NCBI RefSeq assembly: GCF_037076555.1
Contig: NZ_AP029023.1
Span: forward strand, 372,001-436,000
Source: Methylophilus sp. DW102
GTDB taxonomy: Bacteria > Pseudomonadota > Gammaproteobacteria > Burkholderiales > Methylophilaceae
Direction of reading: 5' to 3'
Length of the DNA stretch: 64,000 bases
Shown here: piece by piece, positions 7,572-16,950 of the stretch
How positions within the stretch are numbered: position 1 is the stretch's first letter
How the letters are laid out: each line of letters starts with the position of its first letter
Notes under the pieces: generated by a model
What the model saw: the letters and a program-made list of their open reading frames with translations, nothing else
The model's database searches: none
Told to the model about the DNA's origin: nothing
Translations under genes and position numbers: made by a program

Positions 7572-8966
7572 CTACAAGACCTCTGCCGCAAAGTCTGCAA
7601 GGCGTGAGCGCTCACCACGTACCAGGGTGATATGCCCGTTATGCGCCCAGTTCTTGAAGCGGTCAACCACATAGGTCAATCCCGAGCTGCCCTCCGTCAG
7701 GTAGGGGGTATCAATCTGGGCAATATTGCCCAGACAGACCACTTTGGTGCCCGGTCCGGCCCGCGTAATCAGCGTTTTCATTTGTTTGGGGGTGAGATTT
7801 TGTGCTTCGTCTATGATCAGAAACTTGTTGAGAAAGGTACGGCCACGCATGAAGTTCAGCGATTTGATTTTAATCCGGGTACGGATCAGGTCTTGGGTGG
7901 CTGCACGGCCCCACTCACCCACATCTTCATCGGTTTTGTTGAGCACATCGAGGTTGTCCTCAAGGGCACCCATCCATGGCGCCATTTTTTCCTCTTCCGT
8001 GCCAGGTAAAAAGCCGATATCTTCGCCAACCGGTACCGTCACACGGGTCATGATAATTTCAGAATAACGTTTTTTATCCAGGGTTTGCGTCAGGGCGGCG
8101 GCGAGGGTGAGCAAGGTTTTACCCGTCCCGGCCTGCCCCAGCAGCGTGACAAAATCAATGTTGGGATCCATCAGCAGGTTGAGCGCAAAGTTCTGCTCAC
8201 GATTGCGCGCAGTGATGCCCCACACATTGTGTTTGGGGTTCATGTGGTCCTGCACCACTTCAAGAATGGCGGTATTGTCTTCAATCTTGCGCACAATAGC
8301 ATGAAACGGTTTGTTGAATTCATAAAACACGAATTCATTTACTAGCAGTGACTTGACGATAGGCCCGCTGACTTTGTAGTACATGCGGCCAGATTCTTGC
8401 CATGAATGCATGTCCTTGCTGTGCAAGTCCCAAAAGTTTTCAGGCAGTTCGCGCAGGCCGGTATACAGCATGTCGCTGTCTTCCAGTACCTTGTCATTAA
8501 AGTAATCTTCAGCCGCCACGCCCATGGCACGGGCTTTGATACGGATGTTGATATCCTTGCTGACCAGGATGACATTGCGTTTGGTGTGTTGTTTTTTGAG
8601 CGCCAGCACCACGCTGATGATCTGGTTGTCGGCCTTGCTGCCTGCGAGGCCTGGTAAATCTGTTGGCACATGCTCGGTTTGGAAAAACAGCTTGCCGGTT
8701 AAATGACGGTTGCCTTGAATGGCAAGCGGACAGCCTTCCTCAAGGTTGCTTGTTTCATTGCCCCCCATGATTTCTTCAAGAAAACGGCTGGCCTGGCGCG
8801 CGTTACGTGCAACTTCGGTCAAGCCTTTTTTATTGTTGTCCAGCTCTTCCAGGGTGACCATGGGAAGGTAGACGTCGTGCTCTTCAAACCTGAATAGCGA
8901 CGAAGGGTCGTGCATCAAAACGTTGGTATCGAGGACAAAAAGCTTGGTTTGTGGAGCACGGGCCAT
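7572..8966 (-). CDS. PhoH-family ATPase with N-terminal PIN domain
   Basis: A 464-residue two-domain protein. Residues 1-150 form a PIN-type nuclease domain (FVLDTNVLMHDPSS near the N terminus, with conserved acidic residues). The C-terminal half is a PhoH-type P-loop ATPase with Walker A GQAGTGKT at 277-284 and a Walker B region FLIIDEAQN. Such PIN-PhoH (YlaK-like) proteins are implicated in RNA processing or unwinding; the physiological target is unknown. It lies 12 bp after bcp and 21 bp before lplT on the same strand, so the three probably form one transcript. Confidence 0.9.
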   Translation of the reverse strand: MARAPQTKLFVLDTNVLMHDPSSLFRFEEHDVYLPMVTLEELDNNKKGLTEVARNARQASRFLEEIMGGNETSNLEEGCPLAIQGNRHLTGKLFFQTEHVPTDLPGLAGSKADNQIISVVLALKKQHTKRNVILVSKDINIRIKARAMGVAAEDYFNDKVLEDSDMLYTGLRELPENFWDLHSKDMHSWQESGRMYYKVSGPIVKSLLVNEFVFYEFNKPFHAIVRKIEDNTAILEVVQDHMNPKHNVWGITARNREQNFALNLLMDPNIDFVTLLGQAGTGKTLLTLAAALTQTLDKKRYSEIIMTRVTVPVGEDIGFLPGTEEEKMAPWMGALEDNLDVLNKTDEDVGEWGRAATQDLIRTRIKIKSLNFMRGRTFLNKFLIIDEAQNLTPKQMKTLITRAGPGTKVVCLGNIAQIDTPYLTEGSSGLTYVVDRFKNWAHNGHITLVRGERSRLADFAAEVL

Positions 8967-8978
8967 AGAAAATCACTT

Positions 8979-9449
8979 TTATGAGTGGGAAGACTGTATG
9001 CTGGCTAATACCTCAGCGGCATGACCATCGACTTTGACACCGCGCCATTCGCGCACAATGATGCCTTGTGGGTTGATCAGAAACGTACTGCGCTCAATGC
9101 CGCGAACCTGTTTGCCATACATGTTTTTCATTTTGATCACATTAAACGCCTGGCAAGCGATTTCATCGCTGTCCGAGATCAATTCAAAGGGAAAGCTGTA
9201 TTTGGCCTTGAAGTTTTCGTGCGATTTGAGCGTATCACGCGAAATGCCGAAAATGATGGCATTGGCTTCGAGAAATGCGGCATGCATGTCACGGAACTGC
9301 ATCCCTTGCGTGGTACAGCCTGGGGTGGAATCCTTGGGGTAGAAATACAGGACGAGGAACTTGCCCAAATAGTCTTTGCTATTGAATTGCAGGCTGGAGG
9401 TCGCTGGTAAGCTGAGTTCTGGAACAGGTGAATTTAACATAGTTGACAT
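8979..9449 (-). CDS. bcp: Thiol peroxidase, Bcp/PrxQ-type peroxiredoxin
   Basis: A 156-residue peroxiredoxin that reduces peroxides with thioredoxin. The peroxidatic cysteine is in STPGCTTQG. The cysteine five residues later that resolves the disulfide in E. coli-type Bcp is absent (GMQFRD follows); the only other cysteine is in the IACQAF segment, so resolution must use that residue or an outside thiol. The ATG at 9449 is taken as start; an in-frame GTG three codons upstream (9458) is possible. First gene of a bcp-phoH-lplT run. Confidence 0.88.
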   Translation of the reverse strand: MSTMLNSPVPELSLPATSSLQFNSKDYLGKFLVLYFYPKDSTPGCTTQGMQFRDMHAAFLEANAIIFGISRDTLKSHENFKAKYSFPFELISDSDEIACQAFNVIKMKNMYGKQVRGIERSTFLINPQGIIVREWRGVKVDGHAAEVLASIQSSHS

Positions 9450-9549
9450 CGCTATCACTTAATCACATTGTTGATAAAAATACAAAATTAAGCAAGCACA
9501 AATCGCATATTCACCGCCTGCGATCAAGCATCTCACGAGAGGTGGATGA

Positions 9550-11031
9550 TTATTGCGGTAATAAGATGGTAATGCGGGTACCTGTGCTTGCGCCACTTTC
9601 AAAAGACATGCTCCCGCCGAGCTCTTCGCAAACTTTAAATGCAAAAGGAATGCCGAGACCCGTGCCGAACCGTTTGGTGGTGGGGCCCGGTGTCAGTGCA
9701 TGCGGATCAGGCTTGAACGGCATGCCTGGCCCCTGGTCGATAATCACCAGGGTTAGCAGGTGATCATGTAGCGCACATTGCAGCTGAATCTCGGCGCCTT
9801 TGGGAGAAGCCTCTGTCGCGTTTAGAAGTAGGTTGTATAGCATTTGTTCCAGTAAATGCTCGTCGGTCAAAATCAATTGTTGCACCGTGTCACTGTTTTC
9901 TTTCAACCTGATCTGCTTTTCATTCAGTTTGGGATGCAGGGTAGTGACCGCACCTTGAACGATATTGGATAGCCGCAGCTGATTGAGCATAGGCTTGATC
10001 GGATGCAGATAAGACAGCAGGCTGCCGGTCCAGCGCTCAAGCCGGTCTACGGTATGGATAATGCCTTGAATCGATTCCATGGTGTCCTTGTCCAGCTGCG
10101 GGTCATCGATCACCTGCGCAGTAGCGCGGATACTCGCCAGGGGATTGCGGATGTTATGCGCCAGCATAGGCACCAACAGGCCAAGTGCCGCCTGTTTCTC
10201 GCTCTTGACCAGGGCATCGCGGCTGGCGGCCAGGTCTTCGGCCATTTTATTGATTTCGCGTGACAGCATCGCCAGCTCCTCGGCACCAGCTTCTGGCACC
10301 TGATGGGTGAGGCTGCCGCCGCTGATGGCATTGGTGGCTTGCATAATGTCATTTATCGGGCGCACGATAGACTCTTTGAGAATGCGCCTGGAATAGACAA
10401 TCAGCACACAAGCCAGTAACAGCGGCAAGGACAAAACGGCAATGGAGTTACTTCTGGCTTCATCCAGCCTGTGCTTGATTTCACCTTGCTTGATCATGAG
10501 CAGGCGTTCTGCGCGCTTGGACACCTCTTCATAATGCTTGAAGATGCCGGTTTCAATATCCTGATAAATCGACTTCTGGGCATTACGGTCGGGATTGTTC
10601 TGGTAACGATAGAACAGCGCAGGTGCTTCATTCACCAGGTTGCGGTATTTGTGCTCAATCTCCATCAAGGCATCACGTTCTTCCTGGTCCAGCGCGATCG
10701 ACTGCAGGCGCTCCATATGGATCAGAATCGACGTGGTGTATTGGTTGTATTCATTGAGCGCATTCGTCTCCTGCAAAAAAAATGCATCAAACAACTCTTT
10801 CATTTGCCGGTAAAGGTCGCCACGTACCAGGTAGATTTCCTGGATCACGACATTGATGCGCTGGGATTGTTTGGAGGCTTTGTCCCACAAATAGATGCCG
10901 TAAGCGCCACTGGCGACGGCGAGGACGATCAGTGCAATAAAATAGATGTCATGAAACAGCAATAATAAGCGCAGCGGCTTGTCATGTTGCCAATGGGGAG
11001 AGGAGCTTGTCTGCTTGCGCTTGAACAGCAT
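9550..11031 (-). CDS. Membrane sensor histidine kinase (orphan)
   Basis: A 493-residue sensor kinase. Two membrane segments (about residues 22-48 and 196-214) flank a helical periplasmic sensor region of about 145 residues. A HAMP segment, a dimerisation helix and the phospho-acceptor His292 in MLAHNIRNPLAS follow. The ATPase domain shows the N box (LLLNATEAS), G1 (DQGPGMPF) and G2 (GTGLGIPFA). The H-box resembles the NtrB/AtoS group. No response regulator is adjacent. It follows tonB with its ATG (11031) seven bases past the tonB stop, after AGGT, so it is cotranscribed with tonB; an in-frame GTG at 11037 is the alternative start. Signal and target are unknown. Confidence 0.87.
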   Translation of the reverse strand: MLFKRKQTSSSPHWQHDKPLRLLLLFHDIYFIALIVLAVASGAYGIYLWDKASKQSQRINVVIQEIYLVRGDLYRQMKELFDAFFLQETNALNEYNQYTTSILIHMERLQSIALDQEERDALMEIEHKYRNLVNEAPALFYRYQNNPDRNAQKSIYQDIETGIFKHYEEVSKRAERLLMIKQGEIKHRLDEARSNSIAVLSLPLLLACVLIVYSRRILKESIVRPINDIMQATNAISGGSLTHQVPEAGAEELAMLSREINKMAEDLAASRDALVKSEKQAALGLLVPMLAHNIRNPLASIRATAQVIDDPQLDKDTMESIQGIIHTVDRLERWTGSLLSYLHPIKPMLNQLRLSNIVQGAVTTLHPKLNEKQIRLKENSDTVQQLILTDEHLLEQMLYNLLLNATEASPKGAEIQLQCALHDHLLTLVIIDQGPGMPFKPDPHALTPGPTTKRFGTGLGIPFAFKVCEELGGSMSFESGASTGTRITILLPQ

Positions 11032-11037
11032 GTGCAC

Positions 11038-11820
11038 CTAACTGGACAGTTTGAAGCTGACCGTGACAATAATGTTATTGATTCTGCCACGTAGTATTTC
11101 ATGAAAATGGGGTTTCAGCTGCGATTTTTGCGCTGCCGCCAAGGCTGCGTCATCAATGGCTTTGTTGCCGCTGGACTCGACGACTTCAATATTGGTGATA
11201 TTGCCATGATCGTCAATGCTGATGCTTAATTTGACATCGCCTTCTATGCCTCTGTCTTGCGCAATCCGCGGGTAGCGCTGGTTTTTCTTCAGCTCCCTAT
11301 GTGCCGCACTTCTAAACGCATTACGCGCGGCGTCAATATCCCCTTCGCTGGGCCCAGAGGCTTTGACTGGTTCTTGTGGCGCAGGGGGCGCGGGGGGCGG
11401 CACCACGACTTCAGACTTGGTTTCACTGACGCTGGGCTTGGCGGCAATCACGGCCGGGGCTGGTGATTCCACTACGGGGCGGGGCGTTTCTACCGCTTGC
11501 TCTGGCATAGGCGACGGTTTTTGCGGCGTCACCGGTTTTTGCTCTACGGCCTTGGGTTCTAGCTTTGGAGGCTGTGGCTGCGGTTTGGGAGGGGTGGGTT
11601 TAACCACTTCAGGTTCGGCTGGTGCAGGTGGCGCGGGTGTGACAGCGGGTGGTTCTGGTTTGACCAGCTCAATCCGGATTTCTTGCTTGTTTGGGGGCGG
11701 CAGGTCGTAATCAGGTTTGGGTAGAGTAAACATGATCAAGGCATGTATCAGGAGTGAGGCAATCAGGCACCACTCTAATAAATGACTGAATTGTTTTGTT
11801 TCTTTTAAAACGGCTTGCAC
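11038..11820 (-). CDS. tonB: TonB-family energy transducer
   Basis: About 260 residues: a short cytoplasmic N terminus, one membrane helix (LIASLLIHALIMF), a long proline-rich periplasmic spacer with Pro-Lys and Pro-Glu repeats (about residues 40-150), and a C-terminal TonB domain with YPRIAQDRGIEGDVKLS and the closing VSFKLSS. It would couple the inner-membrane proton-driven ExbBD motor to outer-membrane receptors; exbB/exbD are not in the window. The GTG at 11820 is chosen because AAGGG lies eight bases upstream; a TTG at 11847 has no ribosome site. It precedes the histidine kinase in one transcript and lies 89 bp after moeA. Confidence 0.85.
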   Translation of the reverse strand: MQAVLKETKQFSHLLEWCLIASLLIHALIMFTLPKPDYDLPPPNKQEIRIELVKPEPPAVTPAPPAPAEPEVVKPTPPKPQPQPPKLEPKAVEQKPVTPQKPSPMPEQAVETPRPVVESPAPAVIAAKPSVSETKSEVVVPPPAPPAPQEPVKASGPSEGDIDAARNAFRSAAHRELKKNQRYPRIAQDRGIEGDVKLSISIDDHGNITNIEVVESSGNKAIDDAALAAAQKSQLKPHFHEILRGRINNIIVTVSFKLSS

Positions 11821-11909
11821 GCCAATATCCCTTTTGATGACCCCCAACGCAAGCCGACACTATAAGCTATTTTTGAATCTTCTTGCCAGCTTGCAGATAC
11901 AAGGATGCC

Positions 11910-13178
11910 TTAGAAAATGCCGGTGAAAGGTTGTACTTCAACCCAACTGCCTGCGGGTAGCGGCCCTGAGGCTTCATCGAGCAAGATAAAGCAATTGGCC
12001 TGACTCATGCTGCTTAAAATACCGGAGCCCTGCTCGCCTGTGGTTTTTACCTTCCAGTCTGCACCGTCCTTAAACAGGATACCGCGCTGAAACTCGGTAC
12101 GACCTGCGGCCTTTTTAATCGGGCTCACGCACGCAACCTTGAAGGAAGGTTGTGCGCGCTCATGGCTTCCCATCAAGGTTTTTAACGCCGTTTGCACAAA
12201 CTGGTAAAACGTTACCATCGTGGCGACCGGATTGCCGGGCAAGCCAAAATAATGCGCTTGTCCCAGCTTGCCATAAGCCAGCGGTCGCCCTGGCTTCATG
12301 TTGATTTTCCAGAACAGCACCTGACCATGGGTGGCGAGCAGTTGTTTCATGAAGTCCGCTTCACCCACAGACACGCCGCCACTGGTGATGACCACATCAA
12401 AGCGGGCGGCGGCTTGCAATAGGGTATGCTCCAAGGTTTGGGGATTGTCGGCAATATTGCCCAGGTCCTCGACCTCTGCGCCCAGGGCTTGCAACATGCC
12501 CCACAGGCTATAGCGGTTACTGTCGTAAATTTGTCCTGCTTGCAAGGGCTGGCCTACGCTCACCAGTTCATCGCCCGTGGTAAAAAAGGCCACTTTAAGA
12601 CGCCGGTAAACCTCAATTTCTGCGACACCCAGCGAGGCGAGCAAGCCCATGTCTGCCGGTTGCAACGTGTGGCCAGTAGCAAGGACGGTTTGTCCGATAG
12701 CGATGTCTTCACCCAGTAGGCGAATATTGGCGCCTTTGCCAGGCAGTTTTTGGATGCTGACATGCTCGCCGGTCACTGTTGCATGCTCTTGCATCACGAC
12801 GGTGTCAGCGTCTGCCGGAATCACTGCCCCGGTCATGATTTTGATACAGCCACCCTCAGGAATCGTGCCGTTAAAAGGCTTGCCGGCAAACGCCGTGCCG
12901 ACGATACGCAATGGCTGCGAGGCTTCAGCGAGCCTGAAAGCAAAGCCATCCATGGCTGAATTGTTGTGACCTGGCACATTGAGTGTAGAGGCGATAGGGC
13001 TGGCGAGCACCCGTCCCAAGGCTTGTTTAATCGAAAGGCGTTCGGTCTGTTGCACAGGCGTCAGGAATTGTTGAATGTATTGTCGCGCTTGCGATACCGA
13101 CATGGCATTTGGGTCATAATCCTCTGCGCCCGCCGGGTCGTGGGCCAATTGACGTAATAAATCTTGTGTCTGGTTCAT
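11910..13178 (-). CDS. moeA: Molybdopterin molybdenumtransferase MoeA
   Basis: A 422-residue enzyme that inserts molybdate into adenylated molybdopterin. The sequence shows the MoeA core, including the conserved PGHNNSAMDGFA loop near residue 70, GDELV, ITSGGVSVGEADF (near 265) and KPGRPLAYGKL with FGLPGNPVA (near 310). Its ATG overlaps the mobA stop (ATGA), so the two are translationally coupled. Forms moaA-mobA-moeA, divergent from the formate dehydrogenase genes that need the product. Confidence 0.95.
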   Translation of the reverse strand: MNQTQDLLRQLAHDPAGAEDYDPNAMSVSQARQYIQQFLTPVQQTERLSIKQALGRVLASPIASTLNVPGHNNSAMDGFAFRLAEASQPLRIVGTAFAGKPFNGTIPEGGCIKIMTGAVIPADADTVVMQEHATVTGEHVSIQKLPGKGANIRLLGEDIAIGQTVLATGHTLQPADMGLLASLGVAEIEVYRRLKVAFFTTGDELVSVGQPLQAGQIYDSNRYSLWGMLQALGAEVEDLGNIADNPQTLEHTLLQAAARFDVVITSGGVSVGEADFMKQLLATHGQVLFWKINMKPGRPLAYGKLGQAHYFGLPGNPVATMVTFYQFVQTALKTLMGSHERAQPSFKVACVSPIKKAAGRTEFQRGILFKDGADWKVKTTGEQGSGILSSMSQANCFILLDEASGPLPAGSWVEVQPFTGIF

Positions 13179-13753
13179 AGCGATGATGATGGCCGTTCAT
13201 TAATGTTAGTAAACGCTTGCTCATCTTCAAAGCTCACGAATACATGTGGATGTTGCGCTTGCCATGCGCTCACTTTGCGCTGGCCTTGCTCGAGAAAATG
13301 ATCCAAATGCTCGCGCAGGGCGCGTGGCATCAGGCAGAAAACGGGGTGTGTTCCACTCTGGCTGCGTGCAATGGCCAGCCCATTGGCTTGCTTGTGCAGG
13401 TGTTGTGTTTGTTCCAGGGCAGTCTTGAGGCGGCTGACCAGATCCAGCGGCAGCAGCGGCGAATCGCAGGGGACACTCACAATCCACTCGGTGCTGGCAT
13501 GATGCATCCCTGCTTGCATGCCTGCCAAAGGCCCGTCAAATTGGTCATTGGCATCGGCGACCACAGGGATGCCAAAACGCTGGTACTCGTCCAGATGGCG
13601 GTTGGCATTGATGATGACATGATTCACTTGCGGCTGGATGCGCTCCAGCACATGTGCGACCAGTGGTTTGCCCTGGTAATCCACCAGACCTTTGTCCACG
13701 CCCCCCATGCGCAAGCCACGCCCCCCGGCAAGAATCACTGCGGTAATCTGCAT
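13175..13753 (-). CDS. mobA: Molybdenum cofactor guanylyltransferase MobA
   Basis: A 192-residue nucleotidyltransferase that adds GMP to Mo-molybdopterin to give the MGD form used by formate dehydrogenases. The N-terminal AVILAGGRGLRMGGVDKGL is the GTP-binding signature, and VSVPCDSPLLP carries the metal-binding Asp. It overlaps moaA by one base (TAATG) upstream and moeA by four bases downstream. Confidence 0.94.
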   Translation of the reverse strand: MQITAVILAGGRGLRMGGVDKGLVDYQGKPLVAHVLERIQPQVNHVIINANRHLDEYQRFGIPVVADANDQFDGPLAGMQAGMHHASTEWIVSVPCDSPLLPLDLVSRLKTALEQTQHLHKQANGLAIARSQSGTHPVFCLMPRALREHLDHFLEQGQRKVSAWQAQHPHVFVSFEDEQAFTNINERPSSSL

Positions 13754-14772
13754 TAACCACCTGTGTGCGACATAAAACGGATCACAGCGGGTCCTGCACG
13801 CTGTAAATCAAAGTCATGGCCTTTGGGTTTGATGTGCATGCCGTGCAAAATCGCTTCTATCAGGGGCTGGTCATCGTCGGGATGCGCACGCAACAGCGGC
13901 AATAAATTCACCTGATGGTCCTGGCCCAGGCATAAAAATAATTCTCCCTGGCAGGTAATGCGTACCCGGTTGCAATTTTCACAAAAATTGTGGCTATGCG
14001 GTGAAATAAAGCCGATTCTGGTCGCTTGGCCATTGACCTGCCAGTAGCGCGCGGGGCCACCTGTTTGATGGGTGCTCGGCGTCAGTGAGAACTTACTTTT
14101 AAGCAGTGCCAGGGTGTCTTTATTGCTGACGCAGCTCTGTTCACGGTCATGCGCCACTTCGCCCAAGGGCATCTCTTCAATAAAGCTGATATCTATGCGT
14201 TTTTGAATGGCGAAGTTCACCAGGGCTTCGGCTTCATCATCATTGATGCCGCGCATCAATACCGAATTGAGCTTTATGTTTTCAAAACCGGCGGCGATGG
14301 CCGCTTCAAGACCGCCCAGCACTTTGGATAACTCACCTACCCGGGTGATCGCCTTGAAGCGGTCAGCCTGCAAGCTGTCGATGGAAATATTGATGCGTTT
14401 GACGCCTGCCGCCTTCAATGCCTGCGCGTATTTATCCAGTTGGCTGCCATTGGTGGTAATGACGCACTCCTCCAGACCGGGCAAATGTCCAATTTCCTCA
14501 AACAGCCACAGTGCATTTTTGCGTACCAGCGGTTCGCCGCCGGTGATGCGAACTTTACGCACGCCCATACGGACAAACAATTTAACCAAGCGTGCACACT
14601 CTTCCAGTGACATGACCTCGTGACGGGGTAAAAACGTCATGTCCTCTGCCATGCAGTATTGGCAGCGGAAATCGCAGCGGTCAGTAATCGACAGGCGTAT
14701 GTAGTCCACCTGTCGGCCAAACTGGTCGATCAATTGGGTGGGCAGAGTGGCTGGCGTATGCATTGCAATCAT
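13753..14772 (-). CDS. moaA: GTP 3',8-cyclase MoaA (radical SAM)
   Basis: A 339-residue radical-SAM enzyme catalysing the first step of molybdenum cofactor synthesis. The SAM cluster motif CDFRCQYC is near residue 33. The second cluster is CENCNRVRITC near residue 265, followed by a further Cys in the FLCLGQ segment. The C terminus ends in Gly-Gly, the catalytically needed tail. The start is ATG 14772, 14 bases after a predicted transcription start; a second in-frame ATG lies at 14763. First gene of moaA-mobA-moeA. Confidence 0.96.
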   Translation of the reverse strand: MIAMHTPATLPTQLIDQFGRQVDYIRLSITDRCDFRCQYCMAEDMTFLPRHEVMSLEECARLVKLFVRMGVRKVRITGGEPLVRKNALWLFEEIGHLPGLEECVITTNGSQLDKYAQALKAAGVKRINISIDSLQADRFKAITRVGELSKVLGGLEAAIAAGFENIKLNSVLMRGINDDEAEALVNFAIQKRIDISFIEEMPLGEVAHDREQSCVSNKDTLALLKSKFSLTPSTHQTGGPARYWQVNGQATRIGFISPHSHNFCENCNRVRITCQGELFLCLGQDHQVNLLPLLRAHPDDDQPLIEAILHGMHIKPKGHDFDLQRAGPAVIRFMSHTGG

Positions 14773-14792
14773 TAAAATTTAAAGTAATCAGC

Positions 14793-14820
14793 ATTTTATG
14801 CCCTTTTTTTGCTTTAACAA
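14793..14820 (-). promoter_or_regulatory. Candidate sigma70 promoter of moaA-mobA-moeA
   Basis: On the minus strand TTGTTA (14820-14815) and TAAAAT (14798-14793) are separated by 16 bp. Transcription would start near 14786, leaving only about 14 bases of leader, too short for a molybdenum-cofactor riboswitch. Confidence 0.55.
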
Positions 14821-14856
14821 GGCATAAATAGAGGATATGATGCCAGGGTGATAGAA

Positions 14857-14874
14857 TGTAACTGAATTGTAACT
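14857..14874 (+). repeat. Tandem TGTAACT repeat, 11-bp period, between moaA and fdsG
   Basis: TGTAACT occurs at 14857-14863 and 14868-14874. Spacing and core match the pair upstream of xoxF (TTGTAAC at 362 and 373). It lies 20-38 bp before the fdsG start. A TAGAAT hexamer (14852-14857) overlaps the first copy and TAAGAT (14878-14883) follows the second, so I cannot say whether bound protein would activate or repress fds. Confidence 0.45.
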
Positions 14875-14894
14875 CGTTAAGATGTGAGGTCGGT

Positions 14895-15374
14895 TTGGAT
14901 AACACATTAAGCCATGAACAGCATGCGCAAATTCAAGCGCATATTCAAGCACACCAGCATGTACCGGGCGGCTTAATGCCTCTGCTACATGCGATTCAGG
15001 AGGATATTGGCTATGTGCCGGAAACCGTCTATCCTGACATTGCCAAAGCCCTGGCGCTCTCGGTGGCCGAGGTGCACGGCGTGGTGAGTTTCTATCATCA
15101 TTTCCGTACGCATCCGGTCGGCAAGCATGTGTTGCAAGTCTGCCGCGCGGAATCCTGCCAGGCCATGGGTTCAGAGAGGCTTGAAGCCGAATTAAAAGCA
15201 AGGCTAGGCGTGGACTATCATCAAACCACCGCTGACGGCACACTGACCTTGCTCCCGGTCTATTGTCTGGGTAATTGCGGCTGTTCCCCGGCCGTTATGC
15301 TCGATGAAGAGGTCTATGGCCGCATGAATACGCAAAAAGTGACTGAACTGATTGCCGAGGTATGTCATGGTTAA
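14895..15374 (+). CDS. fdsG: NAD-dependent formate dehydrogenase gamma subunit FdsG
   Basis: A 159-residue NuoE-like protein carrying a [2Fe-2S] cluster bound by cysteines in VCRAESCQ (near residue 82) and [10 protein letters not shown] (near residue 122). It relays electrons between the FdsA clusters and FdsB. The start is TTG at 14895 with GAGGT four bases upstream; no ATG is available in frame until well inside the conserved region. First gene of the fdsGBACD operon; its stop overlaps fdsB by eight bases. Confidence 0.93.
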   Translation: MDNTLSHEQHAQIQAHIQAHQHVPGGLMPLLHAIQEDIGYVPETVYPDIAKALALSVAEVHGVVSFYHHFRTHPVGKHVLQVCRAESCQAMGSERLEAELKARLGVDYHQTTADGTLTLLPVYCLGNCGCSPAVMLDEEVYGRMNTQKVTELIAEVCHG

Positions 15375-16932
15375 GATCTATGTCCCAATCGACTCGACAG
15401 CACTGTCTTTGGGTGCTGAGCGTACCGCGAAAAAAATCATCCAGGAAGCCCAGGCGCGAGGCCTCGAGATTACGCTGGTGCGTAATGGCTCTCGTGGCCT
15501 GTTCTGGCTGGAACCTCTGGTAGAAGTAGAGAGTGCGCAAGGGCGCGTCGCTTTTGGCCCGGTGTCGCCCGCAGATGTCGCAGGCTTGTTTGATGCCGGG
15601 TTTACTCAGCCCTTGGCAGACCAGGCGAAAGCCCATCCCTTATATCTCGGCTTGACTGAAGAGCTGGCCTGGCTCAAAAAACAGCAACGACTGACCTTTG
15701 CCCGGGTGGGGATCACTGATCCATTGTCTCTTGAGGACTACCTCGCGCATGATGGCTATCAAGGACTCAAAAATGCGCTGACCATGTCCGGCGCTGACAT
15801 AGTCAAAGCGGTGACTGACTCAGGCTTGCGTGGCCGGGGTGGTGCCGCTTTTCCGACCGGCATCAAGTGGAACACCGTGCTCAATGCGCCCGCTGAACAA
15901 AAATACGTCGTCTGTAATGCGGATGAGGGCGATTCTGGCACCTATTCTGACCGCATGATCATGGAAGACGATCCGTTTGTGCTGATTGAAGGCATGACCA
16001 TCGCCGGCATTGCGGTCGGCGCAACGCAGGGCTATATCTACTTGCGCAGTGAATATCCGCATGCCTTGAAAACACTGAATGAGGCGATCCGCAAGGCCAA
16101 TCTTGCCGGGTATCTGGGCGAGAATATTCAGGGCTCAGGCCGAACGTTTCACCTGGAGGTGCGCCGTGCGGCAGGCGCTTATGTGTGTGGCGAAGAGACT
16201 TCTTTACTCGAAAGCCTGGAAGGCAAGCGAGGGCTGGTGCGCTTCAAGCCGCCACTGCCTGCCATTGAAGGCTTGTTTGGCAAGCCGACCATTGTCAATA
16301 ACGTGATCTCGCTGGCTACCGTACCGATTATTCTGGATAAGGGTGCACAATACTATGCGGATTACGGCATGGGGCGTTCACGTGGCACCCTGCCTATCCA
16401 GCTGGCGGGCAATTTAAAACACACCGGCCTGGTCGAGCTGGCATTTGGTGCGACCTTGCGCGAATTGCTCTACGACTATGGTGGTGGTTCAGCGACTGGG
16501 CGGCCGATTCGCGCCGTGCAAGTCGGCGGTCCGCTGGGGGCCTATTTACCAGAGAGTCAGTTTGATACGCCACTGGATTATGAAGAGTTTGGCAAAATCT
16601 GGGCGGTGGTCGGTCATGGCGGCATCGTCGCCTTTGACGACAGTGTGGACATGGCGAAAATGGCCCGCTATGCCTTTGAGTTTTGTGCCGAGGAAAGCTG
16701 CGGCAAATGTACGCCATGCCGGATTGGCTCTACCCGTGGCGTAGAGGTAATGGACAAAATTATGCTGGGCAACAATCGCGCCAAGCAAGTGCATTTATTG
16801 CGTGATTTGTCTGACACCATGCTTAACGGTTCCCTGTGCGCCTTGGGCGGGATGACGCCTTACCCGGTCTTGAGTGCATTGAACCATTTCCCTGAAGACT
16901 TTGGATTAAGTGGTAAAGAGGCTGCAGCCTAG
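15367..16932 (+). CDS. fdsB: NAD-dependent formate dehydrogenase beta subunit FdsB
   Basis: A 521-residue NuoF-like subunit with an N-terminal thioredoxin-like/NuoE-type extension. It binds FMN and NAD ([16 protein letters not shown] near residue 155; [14 protein letters not shown] near 183) and a [4Fe-4S] cluster ([13 protein letters not shown] near 443, plus a later Cys in LCALGG). It reduces NAD with electrons from formate. The ATG at 15367 is preferred over an in-frame TTG at 15352 because GAGG precedes it and it gives the family N terminus. Overlaps the end of fdsG. Confidence 0.94.
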   Translation: MVKIYVPIDSTALSLGAERTAKKIIQEAQARGLEITLVRNGSRGLFWLEPLVEVESAQGRVAFGPVSPADVAGLFDAGFTQPLADQAKAHPLYLGLTEELAWLKKQQRLTFARVGITDPLSLEDYLAHDGYQGLKNALTMSGADIVKAVTDSGLRGRGGAAFPTGIKWNTVLNAPAEQKYVVCNADEGDSGTYSDRMIMEDDPFVLIEGMTIAGIAVGATQGYIYLRSEYPHALKTLNEAIRKANLAGYLGENIQGSGRTFHLEVRRAAGAYVCGEETSLLESLEGKRGLVRFKPPLPAIEGLFGKPTIVNNVISLATVPIILDKGAQYYADYGMGRSRGTLPIQLAGNLKHTGLVELAFGATLRELLYDYGGGSATGRPIRAVQVGGPLGAYLPESQFDTPLDYEEFGKIWAVVGHGGIVAFDDSVDMAKMARYAFEFCAEESCGKCTPCRIGSTRGVEVMDKIMLGNNRAKQVHLLRDLSDTMLNGSLCALGGMTPYPVLSALNHFPEDFGLSGKEAAA

Positions 16933-16950
16933 GCAGCAAAGGACATTATT

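Noticed and set aside
14773..14894. Molybdenum-cofactor riboswitch upstream of moaA
   Set aside because: The best moaA promoter leaves only about 14 bases of leader, and I see no Moco-motif structure.
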